A stretch of 64,000 nucleotides of DNA, taken from positions 1-64,000 of the forward strand of contig NZ_JAVDQI010000010.1 in the NCBI RefSeq assembly GCF_031454185.1. The letters run 5' to 3'. This stretch comes from Methanococcoides alaskense (GTDB lineage: Archaea; Halobacteriota; Methanosarcinia; Methanosarcinales; Methanosarcinaceae). The notes under the pieces were generated by a model, which was not told the DNA's origin, did no database searches, and saw nothing but the letters and a program-made list of their open reading frames with translations. Below are positions 52,572-62,056 of the stretch, piece by piece. The position numbers and the translations under genes were made by a program. The number at the start of each line of letters is the position of its first letter. Within the stretch, counting starts at the first letter, position 1.

Positions 52572-53936
52572 TTACAAAATTTGTTCGTTGGCCTCTGCCG
52601 GAGGGTGTTTGAGAATTTTTACTTCCTTAATGAACATGAACGCTACAACTATTAACATCAGATATATCCCCACAGGGGCGGCCATCCAGACACCCGTAAG
52701 ACCGTAGTATCTCGGCAGTATGAACAGCAAGGGAAGGATGAAGATGAAGATCTTGCCGAAATGGATGAACAATGACGGTTTTATCTTGTTCACTGACTGG
52801 TAATACACAGCCACGGATATGATGACACCTTCAACGATGATACCGAATATGAATATCCTCATACCTTCGACCGCTGTTACCAGCAACTCGGGATCATTGC
52901 GATTGAAAAGCTGGATGATCGTTTCCGGGAACGTGTATAGCAGAGTGAATCCTGAAAGGCCTACTAAAAAACAGGATAGTATGGCCATTTTGGTAGCACT
53001 GTAAACCCTGTCGTAAAGTTTTGCGCCGTGGTTGAATCCGATTATCGGCTGCACACCAGCTGAGATGCCCTCGAAGACCATGTAGAAGATGGCGAACGAA
53101 TACTCGATGACACCATAAGAGGAGACCGCAATCTCAGAACCGTATTTCAGGAGCATATAATTATAGCTCAGCACAAGCACTCCAAGGGACGCCTGCATGA
53201 CGAATGCCGGAAAACCGGTCTTCAATATGCCTGCAATGATCTCAAGGTCAGGGCTGATGTCGGAAAGGTAAAGCCTCAACTGTGCATGCCTGCTGAAGAA
53301 ATAGGATACGAATGCGATCATGGAAACTGCAAAAGCGATAACCGTAGCAATGGCCGCACCCTGCATCCCCATACCCCAGCGCATGACGAAAAGATAATCA
53401 AGCACGATGTTCGTCACAGCGCCCACAACCATCATCTTCATGGCAAATGAAGGGCGACCGTCATTACGCACAAGAGGATCAAGCCCTATTCCTGCAATGA
53501 GACAGATCGAACCTATGAACATTATACGAAGATAGTCGCTGCCCATAACGAAAACAGTGCCTGTAGCACCCACCATCCTGAGCAACGGTTCAGTGAAGAA
53601 CAGCCCCAGGATAGCAAAGAATGTACCCACCACAAACATCAAAGGCAGCAGGTCAGAAGCGATCCGATGGGCACGCTTGCGATTGCCCTTCCCAAGCTCA
53701 ATGGCCACGAGGGAAGCACCACCCGTGCCTATAAGCATGGCTGTTGCGATCATACCAATGAGCAAAGGATATACAAGTGTCACCGATGTGAGCCCAAGAG
53801 TGCCGACGCCATTGCCGATGAAATATCCATCAATGGTTATCTGTACACCACCGATGATGAATCCCACGACCGCAGGAAGGGCGAATTTTCTGAATAATTT
53901 CCCTATACTTTCAACTGCTAATTCGTCTTCGCTCAT
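52572..53936 (-). CDS. MATE-family efflux transporter
   Basis: A 454-residue, twelve-helix membrane antiporter of the MATE (NorM/DinF-like) family that should export cationic compounds using Na+ or H+. The N-terminal half has the typical ALPAVVGFIIGGVQITIDGYFIGNGVG and SLVAIELGKGNRKRAHRI; the second half repeats the pattern with GISAGVQPIIGFNHGAKLYDRV. It overlaps the MarR-type gene by 4 bases and is translated from the same mRNA. Expression is therefore likely induced by ligands of the repressor. The substrate is unknown. Confidence 0.93.
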   Translation of the reverse strand: MSEDELAVESIGKLFRKFALPAVVGFIIGGVQITIDGYFIGNGVGTLGLTSVTLVYPLLIGMIATAMLIGTGGASLVAIELGKGNRKRAHRIASDLLPLMFVVGTFFAILGLFFTEPLLRMVGATGTVFVMGSDYLRIMFIGSICLIAGIGLDPLVRNDGRPSFAMKMMVVGAVTNIVLDYLFVMRWGMGMQGAAIATVIAFAVSMIAFVSYFFSRHAQLRLYLSDISPDLEIIAGILKTGFPAFVMQASLGVLVLSYNYMLLKYGSEIAVSSYGVIEYSFAIFYMVFEGISAGVQPIIGFNHGAKLYDRVYSATKMAILSCFLVGLSGFTLLYTFPETIIQLFNRNDPELLVTAVEGMRIFIFGIIVEGVIISVAVYYQSVNKIKPSLFIHFGKIFIFILPLLFILPRYYGLTGVWMAAPVGIYLMLIVVAFMFIKEVKILKHPPAEANEQIL

Positions 53937-54364
53937 TTCCCACCATCAACTTCAAGATTGGAAGTTATCTTTTCCCACAAACCCGCAAATGTCTCGAACT
54001 CATTGTCGTCAAGGACCTCCTCGACCTTCCCAAAGAACAGATCATCAGCAGACCGACCCAGTTCGATCACTTCATTACCTTCTGCAGAGAGAGTTAAATT
54101 GCAGACACGTTTATCGCTGATCGAGCGTTCGACCTCCAGCAGACCCATATCAACAAGTTTCTTCACCATGGTACTTGCAGAAGGTTTCTTCACATCCATT
54201 GCAGATGCAAGCTCCGATATTGTGGGATTGACGAGGGATCTGACCACCGCAAGATAAGAGAAGGAACTATAACTCACATCAGCATATTTCTCAAGCTTTT
54301 CATTTTTTGTCAGGATCTTCTGGTAGTACTTATCGACCTTTTCAAATGAAAGTTGCACGGGCAT
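53933..54364 (-). CDS. MarR-family transcriptional repressor
   Basis: A 143-residue winged-helix repressor. The HTH is NPTISELASAMDVKKPSASTMVKKLVDMGLL (about 52-82), followed by the MarR wing ERSISDKRVCNLTLSAEG. N- and C-terminal helices form the dimer interface. It is the first gene of a two-gene operon with the MATE pump, a common arrangement in which MarR represses both. A perfect palindrome only 5 bp before its start codon is the probable operator. Release by a phenolic or cationic ligand is expected from the family but not shown here. Confidence 0.9.
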   Translation of the reverse strand: MPVQLSFEKVDKYYQKILTKNEKLEKYADVSYSSFSYLAVVRSLVNPTISELASAMDVKKPSASTMVKKLVDMGLLEVERSISDKRVCNLTLSAEGNEVIELGRSADDLFFGKVEEVLDDNEFETFAGLWEKITSNLEVDGGK

Positions 54365-54369
54365 AATGG

Positions 54370-54394
54370 TTAGTTAGGCTAACTAATATATAAG
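54370..54394 (-). promoter_or_regulatory. MarR operator overlapping the promoter
   Basis: TTAGTTAG-G-CTAACTAA (54370-54386) is a perfect 8+1+8 palindrome. The TATA box on the minus strand, CTTATATATTAG (54383-54394), overlaps its upstream arm. Bound repressor would block TBP or the polymerase. The start codon at 54364 is close enough for a near-leaderless mRNA. Confidence 0.65.
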
Positions 54395-54416
54395 CCCCAC
54401 GGGAAATCATCTAACT

Positions 54417-55820
54417 TCAGACATCCGTGCTCAGACCTGCTGCCTTGAACATGAACAATGCAACATCCCTTTCTTTGCTATGGTCAACGATTGGTCCCGG
54501 ATATCCCGGAATATCCATATCGCCCTTTTCCAGTTTGTGAATACGTTGTGACTCGATTTCTTCCAATTCAAGTATCCATTTTTTGATATATTCACAGTCT
54601 TTATCGAACTTCTTTTGCTGTAGCCAGGGATTGAATATCCGGAAATAGGGCTGTGAATCAGCTCCTGTAGAAGCAGCCCACTGCCAGTTACCATTGTTCA
54701 CACATGGATCATAGTCCACGAGTTTGCTTGCAAAATAACGCTCACCCCACTTCCAGTCGATATGAAGATCCTTCACAAGGAAGGAGGCTACGATCATCCT
54801 CACACGGTTGTGCATATATCCTGTTGTGTTCAGTTCCCTCATGCCTGCATCCACAATAGGAAAACCTGTTTTACCCAAACACCATGCATCGAAAAGGACG
54901 CGATCATTGCCCCAAATGAGATTCTCAAACTTGCTTTTGAACGCATGCTTGAAGACCTCAGGAAATTCGAAGGATATTTGGGTGAAGAAATCACGCCAGT
55001 ACAATTCATTGATAAGTGTATGACCCCTACCAAGTTCATCAAGTACCGAATAGTAGAACTCCCTTATGGATATGGTACCAAGCTTATTGTGTGCAGAAAG
55101 ACCCGTAGTGCCCTTGAGGAAAGGCAGGTTCCTTTCTTTATCATAGTTCACGAACTGGGAAAGGGACTCCAGTACAGCCAGTGCATTGGCCCTCCCGCCA
55201 TGCACGAATATTTGTTCATTCCTTTCAGGTAATGGCCTTTTCAGAAAACTACCCTCACCTACCTCATCAACTCCGCAGTCCCCAGTAAAGAAACTGCCTC
55301 CACTGAACATTGAAGGAATAACAACATCCCTTTTCGAAGCCTCCCTGAAGAACTGGGTGAAGACCTTGTACGGAGTTCCTTTTTTCGTGCGTATGGTCCC
55401 GGGCTCATGGAGCAGGCAGTCATTGAATTGAAGCATGTCCACACCTTTATCAGCACATATGCTGGCTATTTGCATGTCCCTTCTGATGCTGAAAGGAGTA
55501 TAATCATGGTTCACAAGAACAGCATCAATATCCAGGATCCCCAGAAGCTGACCAATTACCTCCTCGGGAAGACCTGAAAAGAGATAGAGCCTGCCATTCA
55601 CTTTTCTGAGCTGCCCTTTGAGATCATCAAGCGACTCCAGCAGGAACTGCAAGGCATTGCTGTTGAAAGCCTTCCTTCCAGGATCGCATAGACGCGGATC
55701 TAGTATGAAGCAGGGAATGACCTCATCGGACATGTCAAGAGCTGCCAGAAGAGCAGTATTGTCATCCACCCGCAAGTCCCTCCTGAAAACAAAGAGGGAT
55801 CTCTTGAACCGGGATGTCAT
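54417..55820 (-). CDS. phr: Deoxyribodipyrimidine photolyase (class I type)
   Basis: Repairs cyclobutane pyrimidine dimers using blue light and FADH-. The 467-residue protein has the N-terminal antenna domain (LFVFRRDLRVDDNTALLAAL) and the FAD domain with NELYWRDFFTQISFEFP, GKTGFPIVDAGMRELNTTGYMHNRVRMIVASFLVKDL, the Trp-containing DYDPCVNNGNWQWAASTGADSQPYFRIFNP, and the SQRIHKLEKG end. Methanosarcina also has class II enzymes, but this sequence is class I. It overlaps the SOUL gene by 4 bp (ATGA at 55817), so light repair and that protein are coexpressed. A light-exposed habitat is implied. Confidence 0.94.
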   Translation of the reverse strand: MTSRFKRSLFVFRRDLRVDDNTALLAALDMSDEVIPCFILDPRLCDPGRKAFNSNALQFLLESLDDLKGQLRKVNGRLYLFSGLPEEVIGQLLGILDIDAVLVNHDYTPFSIRRDMQIASICADKGVDMLQFNDCLLHEPGTIRTKKGTPYKVFTQFFREASKRDVVIPSMFSGGSFFTGDCGVDEVGEGSFLKRPLPERNEQIFVHGGRANALAVLESLSQFVNYDKERNLPFLKGTTGLSAHNKLGTISIREFYYSVLDELGRGHTLINELYWRDFFTQISFEFPEVFKHAFKSKFENLIWGNDRVLFDAWCLGKTGFPIVDAGMRELNTTGYMHNRVRMIVASFLVKDLHIDWKWGERYFASKLVDYDPCVNNGNWQWAASTGADSQPYFRIFNPWLQQKKFDKDCEYIKKWILELEEIESQRIHKLEKGDMDIPGYPGPIVDHSKERDVALFMFKAAGLSTDV

Positions 55821-56401
55821 TCTACCTCAACTGCAATTTCATTCCGCATGATCATGGGAGGTACCCAGGGCGGATTGTACCGCATAAGGAAAAATTCCCC
55901 TTTTGTACTCAGCCCGTGCTCTGAAAGTTTCTTTTCAAGTATGAGCCTCCGAGATCCAATTTTATTATCGGTCACATATCCGGAAAATCTAATTACCGCA
56001 AGCTTTCTGGGAGAAACATTGTGAATTGATATGGCTTCGTCCAGAGGATGAGGAGCATTGTCTACACCATATCCTTCCGGCAGGATGAAAGACATATGCA
56101 GGACATGTTCCTCCTGTTGGGATATCACAGGAGCTGTCATCGCTATCTTTACATCATTTTTGTTCTTGCCGAAGATATAACCCGACAGTGTCCTGAACCC
56201 GGAGTTCGAGTCCTTTGCATCCGCAGATATGAATGTACTTCTGTCATACTGCCTTATCTCAACACCATCACCAAGCTCTTCGATCACCGTATAATTAAGC
56301 TGTTCAGTACTCATTGAAACTTTGACCCCCACCAGGAACCATATTGCAACAAGAACTAAGATCAGTACCGCTATCACAAATAATGCCCCCATTTGCTTCA
56401 T
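55817..56401 (-). CDS. Membrane-anchored SOUL heme-binding family protein
   Basis: A 194-residue protein. A signal-anchor helix (LFVIAVLILVLVAIWFLVGV, about 6-26) is followed by a SOUL/HBP domain: YTVIEELGDGVEIRQYDRST, IFGKNKNDVKIAMTAPVISQ (the conserved I-x-M-T-x-P-V), and FFLMRYNPPWVPPMIMRNEIA at the end. SOUL proteins bind heme or porphyrins; the function in archaea is unknown. The start at 56401 removes a doubtful extension to 56452. It is directly upstream of and overlapping the photolyase, an association seen in other prokaryotes. Confidence 0.88.
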   Translation of the reverse strand: MKQMGALFVIAVLILVLVAIWFLVGVKVSMSTEQLNYTVIEELGDGVEIRQYDRSTFISADAKDSNSGFRTLSGYIFGKNKNDVKIAMTAPVISQQEEHVLHMSFILPEGYGVDNAPHPLDEAISIHNVSPRKLAVIRFSGYVTDNKIGSRRLILEKKLSEHGLSTKGEFFLMRYNPPWVPPMIMRNEIAVEVE

Positions 56402-56527
56402 AGGTAAATATGCTAGGGGGAACTTAATAAATATTTTGCATGAAAAACACACCTTTAATAAAAAACAAAGTGAACACTATTAGAAAAGTTAGAGATGAGA
56501 AAAGTTAGAGATGAGAAAAGAATATGA

Positions 56528-56599
56528 TGCGCCAACCGGGATTTGAACCCGGGTTTAGGGCTTGGAAGGCCCCAGTCATAGCCACTAGACCATCAGCGC
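56528..56599 (-). tRNA. tRNA-Gly(UCC)
   Basis: 72 nt, cloverleaf complete: acceptor GCGCTGA with paired TTGGCGC, T arm CCGGG-TTCAAAT-CCCGG, anticodon stem GGGGC/GCCCT with loop CTTCCAA (anticodon TCC). One acceptor position is a non-Watson-Crick pair. CCA is not encoded. It lies between the SOUL gene and uvrB, reading the same way. Confidence 0.92.
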
Positions 56600-56729
56600 A
56601 CTTACAATCCTTAACTGGCATTTTTAGCATATAATCCTTTCGGCTAAAGCCACCATCCGAAAAGAAGTATTGTACTGAATGCAATACGTAATGAAACATC
56701 GCCCTTGTGTCGCTGTGACAGAGCAGATA

Positions 56730-58715
56730 TTAAAGAGAATACGTGCTACGGAGTTCCTTTATGTTGTCACGCAACGCCGCTGCCCTTTCAAATTCCAGAT
56801 TTTTGGCAGCCAGGTGCATCTCCGCTTCAAGTTCAATGACCATATCAGCGATCTCGATATCAGAAAGATCTTCTGCAACCTCAAGAACTTCAGATACGAC
56901 CCCATCATATTCTGTTTCAACAAGCTCTCTTTGGAGAGCTTTATGGATGGTCTGCGGAACTATGCCATGTTCTTCATTATACACAAGCTGTATCTGTCGC
57001 CTTCTGTCCGATTCCTTCAGAGCAGCCTCCATGGAACCAGTAACTTTGTCAGCATAAAGGATCACATATCCATCCGCATTCCTTGAAGCTCGTCCCATTG
57101 TCTGTATAAGTGCCCTTTCCGAACGCAGGAAACCTTCCTTATCAGCATCAAGGATAGCTACAAAGGCCACTTCAGGGATATCCAGCCCCTCCCTTAAAAG
57201 ATTGATACCCACCAGAACATCGAACACGCCCTTTCGCAGATCACGGATGATCTCTGCCCTCTCGAGAGTATCGATATCAGAATGCATATAACGCACCCTA
57301 ATACCCATTTCCAGCAGATAATCGGTCAGGTCCTCGGACATTCTTTTGGTAAGCGTTGTGACAAGGGTGCGATAACCTTTCTCAGTGACCTTATTAACTT
57401 CACCGATAAGATCATCGATCTGATTCCCCACCGGACGAATGAACACTACAGGGTCAACAAGACCTGTAGGCCTGATTATCTGCTCTACGACAGCACTGCT
57501 GATCCCGAGTTCATAATCCGCAGGTGTAGCTGACACATAGATGGCCTGGTTTATCTTATGATGGAACTCGTTGTAGGTCAACGGCCTATTATCGTAAGCA
57601 GAAGGAAGACGGAAACCATAATTGATGAGTGCCTCCTTTCTGGCACGATCCCCATTATGCATTCCCCTGATCTGAGGAATGGTCGCGTGGGACTCATCGA
57701 TAACAAGCAAAAAATCATCCGGGAAGAATTCGAGCAGGGATGAAGGAGGATCACCTGGCTTGCGTCCGTCAAAGTGACGGGAATAATTTTCAATGCCGCT
57801 GCAATATCCAAGCTCGCGGATCATCTCCATATCGAACTTTGCACGCTGCATAAGTCTCTGTGCCTCAAGAATACGGTTCTCAGACTCCAGTTTCGCAACC
57901 TGCTCCTCAAGTTCCTTTTCAATTGAACCAAGTGCCTTGACCATTTCTTCCTGCGGCATAACGAAATGTTTAGCAGGATATATGACAATGCTGTTGCCCT
58001 CTTTAACCTCGTCGATCGTCTTTCCAGTCACGGGATCAAAGGAAGATATCCTATCGATCCCGTCCCCAAATAGTTCTATACGAACGCCATGGATATCCTG
58101 TGCAGGAAAAACCTCAATAGTATCGCCTTTGGATCGGAAGGAACCTTTGGCAGGTTCAATGTCGTTACGCTCATAGTGTATATTGATGAGTGCGGTAAAA
58201 AGCTCACTTCTACCCACCTCATCACCCGGGCGGAGAATAACAGACATTCGCCTCCACTCATCAGGAGAACCGATGTTGTAGATGCTTGAAACACTGGAGA
58301 CGACGATAACATCCTTGCGTTCAATTAGAGATTTTGTGGCTGACAGACGCAGACGATCGATCTCTTCGTTCACAGAAGAATCTTTTTCTATGTACGTATC
58401 TGTGGTGGGAAGATAAGCTTCCGGCTGGTAGTAATCATAATAACTTACAAAATATTCCACTGCATTATTAGGAAAAAATTCACGGAACTCAGAGAAAAGC
58501 TGTGCAGCAAGTGTTTTATTATGTGCGATCACAAGAGTCGGTTTCTGCACATTCTGTATCACATTCGCAACCGTGAAGGTCTTTCCGGAACCTGTAACAC
58601 CCAACAATACCTGATGTTTAAGACCTTTGTTCAGCCCTTCGGTTAGCTTTCTGATAGCTTCCGGTTGGTCACCTTTAGGTTCATAGTCAGATACAAGATC
58701 AAAACCACTCATCAC
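56730..58715 (-). CDS. uvrB: Excinuclease ABC subunit B
   Basis: Damage-verifying helicase of bacterial-type nucleotide excision repair, acquired by methanogens from bacteria. The 661-residue protein has Walker A GVTGSGKTFT (about 41-50), the beta-hairpin YYDYYQPEAYLP (about 92-103), DESHATIPQ, the C-terminal helicase motifs RTLVTTLTKRMSEDLTDYL and GRASRNADGYVILYAD, and a UVR motif at the end (IELEAEMHLAAKNLEFERAAALRD). Complete and of normal length. uvrA and uvrC are not in the window. Together with the photolyase it gives both light and dark repair of UV damage. Confidence 0.97.
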   Translation of the reverse strand: MMSGFDLVSDYEPKGDQPEAIRKLTEGLNKGLKHQVLLGVTGSGKTFTVANVIQNVQKPTLVIAHNKTLAAQLFSEFREFFPNNAVEYFVSYYDYYQPEAYLPTTDTYIEKDSSVNEEIDRLRLSATKSLIERKDVIVVSSVSSIYNIGSPDEWRRMSVILRPGDEVGRSELFTALINIHYERNDIEPAKGSFRSKGDTIEVFPAQDIHGVRIELFGDGIDRISSFDPVTGKTIDEVKEGNSIVIYPAKHFVMPQEEMVKALGSIEKELEEQVAKLESENRILEAQRLMQRAKFDMEMIRELGYCSGIENYSRHFDGRKPGDPPSSLLEFFPDDFLLVIDESHATIPQIRGMHNGDRARKEALINYGFRLPSAYDNRPLTYNEFHHKINQAIYVSATPADYELGISSAVVEQIIRPTGLVDPVVFIRPVGNQIDDLIGEVNKVTEKGYRTLVTTLTKRMSEDLTDYLLEMGIRVRYMHSDIDTLERAEIIRDLRKGVFDVLVGINLLREGLDIPEVAFVAILDADKEGFLRSERALIQTMGRASRNADGYVILYADKVTGSMEAALKESDRRRQIQLVYNEEHGIVPQTIHKALQRELVETEYDGVVSEVLEVAEDLSDIEIADMVIELEAEMHLAAKNLEFERAAALRDNIKELRSTYSL

Positions 58716-58902
58716 TCTGTGAGTATGTATGTGAATAGCTATAAACGTATGCGTGTGTCACTGTTGCAGGTTTCACAGAATAACAGGAAGTGAATACACC
58801 ATCCCAAGAAAACAACAATTATCAGATTGATAAACAGTAGAATTATAAGAATGATAACAAAAAAGCAGAAGATAAAACATTACCAGATGATCTTTATCAG
58901 GA

Positions 58903-59739
58903 TCATACCCTCTGTGTCTGCCAGGCAGAATAACCTTGTGCAATAGGCTTACCTACAGCTTCCACACGATCACCAATGTAGAGATATTCGCGCTGAGTAC
59001 GGTTTCCACGGCGTTCAAGAAGGTTCTTTCGATACATACGGGAAAGATATGTGGATACTGTGCTCAATTTGATCTCACCGTAGATACTTTCGTAGTGCTC
59101 CTGTATCTTTTGTGAAGTTGACCATTCGCGTGAATGCTCGTATTTCAGGAACATTTCGAGTCTTTCGCTGATCGTCAGAGAAGTGTCCATTATCCTGTCA
59201 TGGAGTGATACGTTCGGAACGATCTTGTTGTTAACCTGTAGAACTTGTTTTTCTGTGACAGTGGGCTGAGCAACATTTGGCATAACCATATTAGGATGTG
59301 ACATAGCCTGTTGCTGCTGTTGTTGTGGTGGAATATAATTAACGGACTGATTCACAACAGGATTAACAGATGTATTCACATTTTGCTGGTTCACAGGAAC
59401 GTAGTACTGTGGGTAGTGAACCTGTGTTGCTGGAACCTGCATGCCAGGATACATCGGTGGTACAGGTGATGTTACCGGCATAACAGACACTGTATAAAAT
59501 TGATCTTGTCCACCCTGTTGTGGTTGTAACACTACAGGTTGTGGATTTTGTTGCAAAAAAAGTTGTTGGGCATTCTGCCCGGAATGCAGATTGGCTGATG
59601 AAGATCCAGTCGAGTGAGTTTGCGTTTCATCTAAAGTATCAATAAACTTGATCACTCGTTGTTTCACATTCTCACCAGCAAATTCAATGCTGGTGGATTC
59701 TTTCCCTTCGTCATCGAGTACTTCGATCCGAATCTTCAT
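58903..59739 (-). CDS. Winged-helix protein with long Q/P/V-rich linker
   Basis: A 278-residue protein; start ATG 59739 chosen because AGGAG lies 8 bases upstream. The first 40 residues form a small beta unit (MKIRIEVLDDEGKESTSIEF), and residues about 50-180 are a low-complexity linker rich in Gln, Asn, Pro and Val including a run of seven glutamines. The C-terminal 90 residues are a winged helix (LTISERLEMFLKYEHSREWSTSQKI, then KLSTVSTYLSRMYRKNLLERRGNRTQREY). Probably a regulator conserved in methanogens. The gene diverges from PAN across a 570-bp spacer. Such linkers are rare in archaea and often form condensates, which is speculative. Confidence 0.7.
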   Translation of the reverse strand: MKIRIEVLDDEGKESTSIEFAGENVKQRVIKFIDTLDETQTHSTGSSSANLHSGQNAQQLFLQQNPQPVVLQPQQGGQDQFYTVSVMPVTSPVPPMYPGMQVPATQVHYPQYYVPVNQQNVNTSVNPVVNQSVNYIPPQQQQQQAMSHPNMVMPNVAQPTVTEKQVLQVNNKIVPNVSLHDRIMDTSLTISERLEMFLKYEHSREWSTSQKIQEHYESIYGEIKLSTVSTYLSRMYRKNLLERRGNRTQREYLYIGDRVEAVGKPIAQGYSAWQTQRV

Positions 59740-60307
59740 CTTATGCGCTCCTGCTAGCGTATCCATCCATCCCCTCAGATCGGTGGATTCACAAACCATT
59801 CATCCCCTCAGATTATGGTTTAATTTTTGTGCGAATGCAGTCAGATTCAATCACATTGTGGTGATTATATGCAATTGATACATGCTGCAATATAATAATA
59901 GTGTGTGATTATATATAAATGTACTCTTGAATTCGTGTTATCATGTGTTTTATAGTGAATTAAAAGGTTTTAAAGCATTATTTTTAGAAAAAAACATATA
60001 ATTACAGATTAAAATTGAAACAACTCGTTTTTTTAACCTCAATAAAGAGAAAAAAAATTGTGCATATGAAACAAATAAGATTGAAAGGCAGAAAACGCTT
60101 GTAAACTCGAGATACATTATTATAATTATGAGGATGAGGGGGTGATTGGAAAATAGTGACCCATTGCTATTTAAAAGCATAAGTCCCCCTTATAAATACA
60201 AATAAAACAAAAAAAGGCGTACCCAATAAGGATAAAAGAATCCTTAAGGATGAGACATTTTCTAACACGCAGTTGCTTTATATTACATGATGTTATAAGA
60301 AGGCAAC
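59740..60307. promoter_or_regulatory. Divergent spacer between Q-rich regulator and PAN
   Basis: This 570-bp stretch has no gene. It is AT-rich. TTTATATTACATG at about 60278-60290 is a likely TATA box for PAN, 20-30 bases before its start. AAGGAT/ATCCTT form an inverted repeat at about 60228-60246 that may be an operator. A GAGGGGGTGATTGG segment at 60135-60148 looks like a ribosome binding site, but no frame of useful length follows it. Confidence 0.4.
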
Positions 60308-61555
60308 ATGGCCGAAGTAAGTGAAGGATCAACAGCAGGAAATAAGTCCACTGAGATGGATTCTAATAGTGATGACCACAATACTGATGAGATGCAGAAA
60401 ATGGACATCAAAGAAGTGATCAGTGAGAACGAGGTCCTAAAGGTCCAGAACGAAACAATGAAAGCAAAGCTTCTTGAAAGCAATATTATGGTGAACAAAT
60501 GCATGTCAGAGATGGATCAGCTTAAGGACCAGCTTGACCACTTGACGACACCACCACTGTTCATTGCCAGCGTCATGGAAGTAGAAGATAGCATGGCACT
60601 CCTGCGCCAGCATGGCAATAATCAGGAAGTTATGACGATGATACCATCTGAACTGGAAGGAAACCTCGAACCGGGCATGCGTGTAAGCATCAATGCCGCG
60701 TTCGCGATCATCGACATCATCAGCAGAGCAGCCGATGTTCGTGCACAGATGATGGAACTTATCGATTCACCTGGAATAGATTATGATATGATAGGTGGTC
60801 TTGATGAGGTGCTCAAAGAAGTCATTGAGTCAGTTGAGCTGCCACTTACAGAGCCAGAGCTGTTTGAGAACCTCGGTATTGAACCGCCAAGTGGCGTTCT
60901 TATGTATGGCAGCCCTGGAACAGGAAAGACACTTATTGCAAAAGCAGTTGCATCAAGAGCACATGCGACATTCATTCGTATGTCAGGCTCAGATCTTGTA
61001 CAGAAGTTCATTGGAGAGGGCGCAAGGCTCGTAAAGGATGTATTTCAGCTTGCCAGAGAAAAGTCCCCATCCATACTGTTCATCGATGAGATAGACGCAG
61101 TAGGTGGGATGAGAACCCACGATGGAACGACCGGTTCAGCGGAAGTTAACCGTACGATGCTCCAACTTTTGGCTGAGATGGATGGTTTCGACTCCAGTGG
61201 CAATGTGAAGATCATAGCTGCGACCAACAGGATAGACCTGCTTGACCCAGCTCTTTTGCGCCCAGGAAGGTTTGACCGTATAATCGAGATACCCATACCC
61301 GATGAAAAAGCAAGAGAGGAAATATTGAAGATCCATACAAGGAAGATGAATCTTGAGAAAGATCTCGACCTTGCCAAGATCGCAAATATGACCGATGGCC
61401 TCAGTGGTGCAGACCTTAATGTAATAGTTAAAGAAGCAGGCATGTTCGTACTCAGAAGAAGAGGCGACATGATCACCATGAAAGACTTCCTCGATGCTTT
61501 CGAGAAAGTAGTTTCCGAGGAAGATATCAACACCCCGGCCGGAATGTTCGCATAA
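60308..61555 (+). CDS. pan: Proteasome-activating nucleotidase (PAN), atypical C-terminus
   Basis: AAA+ unfoldase that feeds proteins to the archaeal 20S proteasome. The 415-residue protein has an N-terminal coiled coil (about 35-80), an OB domain (about 80-150), and an AAA domain with GSPGTGKT (near 201), ILFIDEIDAVGG (near 260) and ATNRIDLLDPALLRPGRFDR. The acidic first 35 residues are longer than usual. The last residues are AGMFA: the HbYX motif (hydrophobic-Tyr-any) that opens the proteasome gate is absent. Methanosarcinales often have two PAN genes, so this may be the paralogue that uses a different docking mode or partner. An ORF shift at the 3' end is not evident. Confidence 0.9.
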   Translation: MAEVSEGSTAGNKSTEMDSNSDDHNTDEMQKMDIKEVISENEVLKVQNETMKAKLLESNIMVNKCMSEMDQLKDQLDHLTTPPLFIASVMEVEDSMALLRQHGNNQEVMTMIPSELEGNLEPGMRVSINAAFAIIDIISRAADVRAQMMELIDSPGIDYDMIGGLDEVLKEVIESVELPLTEPELFENLGIEPPSGVLMYGSPGTGKTLIAKAVASRAHATFIRMSGSDLVQKFIGEGARLVKDVFQLAREKSPSILFIDEIDAVGGMRTHDGTTGSAEVNRTMLQLLAEMDGFDSSGNVKIIAATNRIDLLDPALLRPGRFDRIIEIPIPDEKAREEILKIHTRKMNLEKDLDLAKIANMTDGLSGADLNVIVKEAGMFVLRRRGDMITMKDFLDAFEKVVSEEDINTPAGMFA

Positions 61556-61640
61556 TGCGAACTTCCAATTATCTTTTTCGACGAAAGTTATAAATAGAAT
61601 AGGTTGCTTTTAGGGGATGTTAAAAGCAACAAAACCGTGT

Positions 61641-61715
61641 GCTCCGATAGTGTAGCACGGCCAATCATACAGGACTCTCACTCCTGCGACTGGGGTTCGA
61701 ATCCCCATCGGAGCA
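61641..61715 (+). tRNA. tRNA-Glu(CUC)
   Basis: 75 nt with CCA encoded immediately after (61716-61718). Acceptor GCTCCGA/TCGGAGC, anticodon stem CAGGA/TCCTG with loop CTCTCAC (anticodon CTC), T arm CTGGGG-TTCGAAT-CCCCAT. Intact cloverleaf. It follows PAN by 85 bp on the same strand. Confidence 0.94.
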
Positions 61716-61718
61716 CCA

Positions 61719-62056
61719 TTAACTCTTTTTTATAATTATACTAAGTTTGTAGTAATACACATGGATCTTTAATATTAAAATTGCGTTTGATCTTATAGAT
61801 TACAAATTGTTTAAGAATTTGTTGACGTAAGTAACATACAACTGGTGCTTACTGAAAAAGTTAAATTTCAGGACATCATAACGGTTTAAAACAGTAAGAA
61901 TAGCATCAATACTTGCAGGAATCAAGTAAACTCTAGGAACCTGAATAAACTTCTAGAGCATGCCCCCAGAAGAGAGAGAGTATTTCAATCCTCAGTGGAT
62001 CTTGCGAAGGATGACACATTCAATTAAAAAAAGCAAAGGAGCATTCCCCTTTTACT
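61719..62056. other. Gap after tRNA-Glu
   Basis: No supported gene. On the minus strand an open frame of about 50 codons without a good start ends at TAA 61802-61800 and reads protein-like (VYLIPASIDAILTVLNRYDV). It is preceded by stop TAG and no ribosome binding site, so it could be a remnant. Nothing else is seen. Confidence 0.35.
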
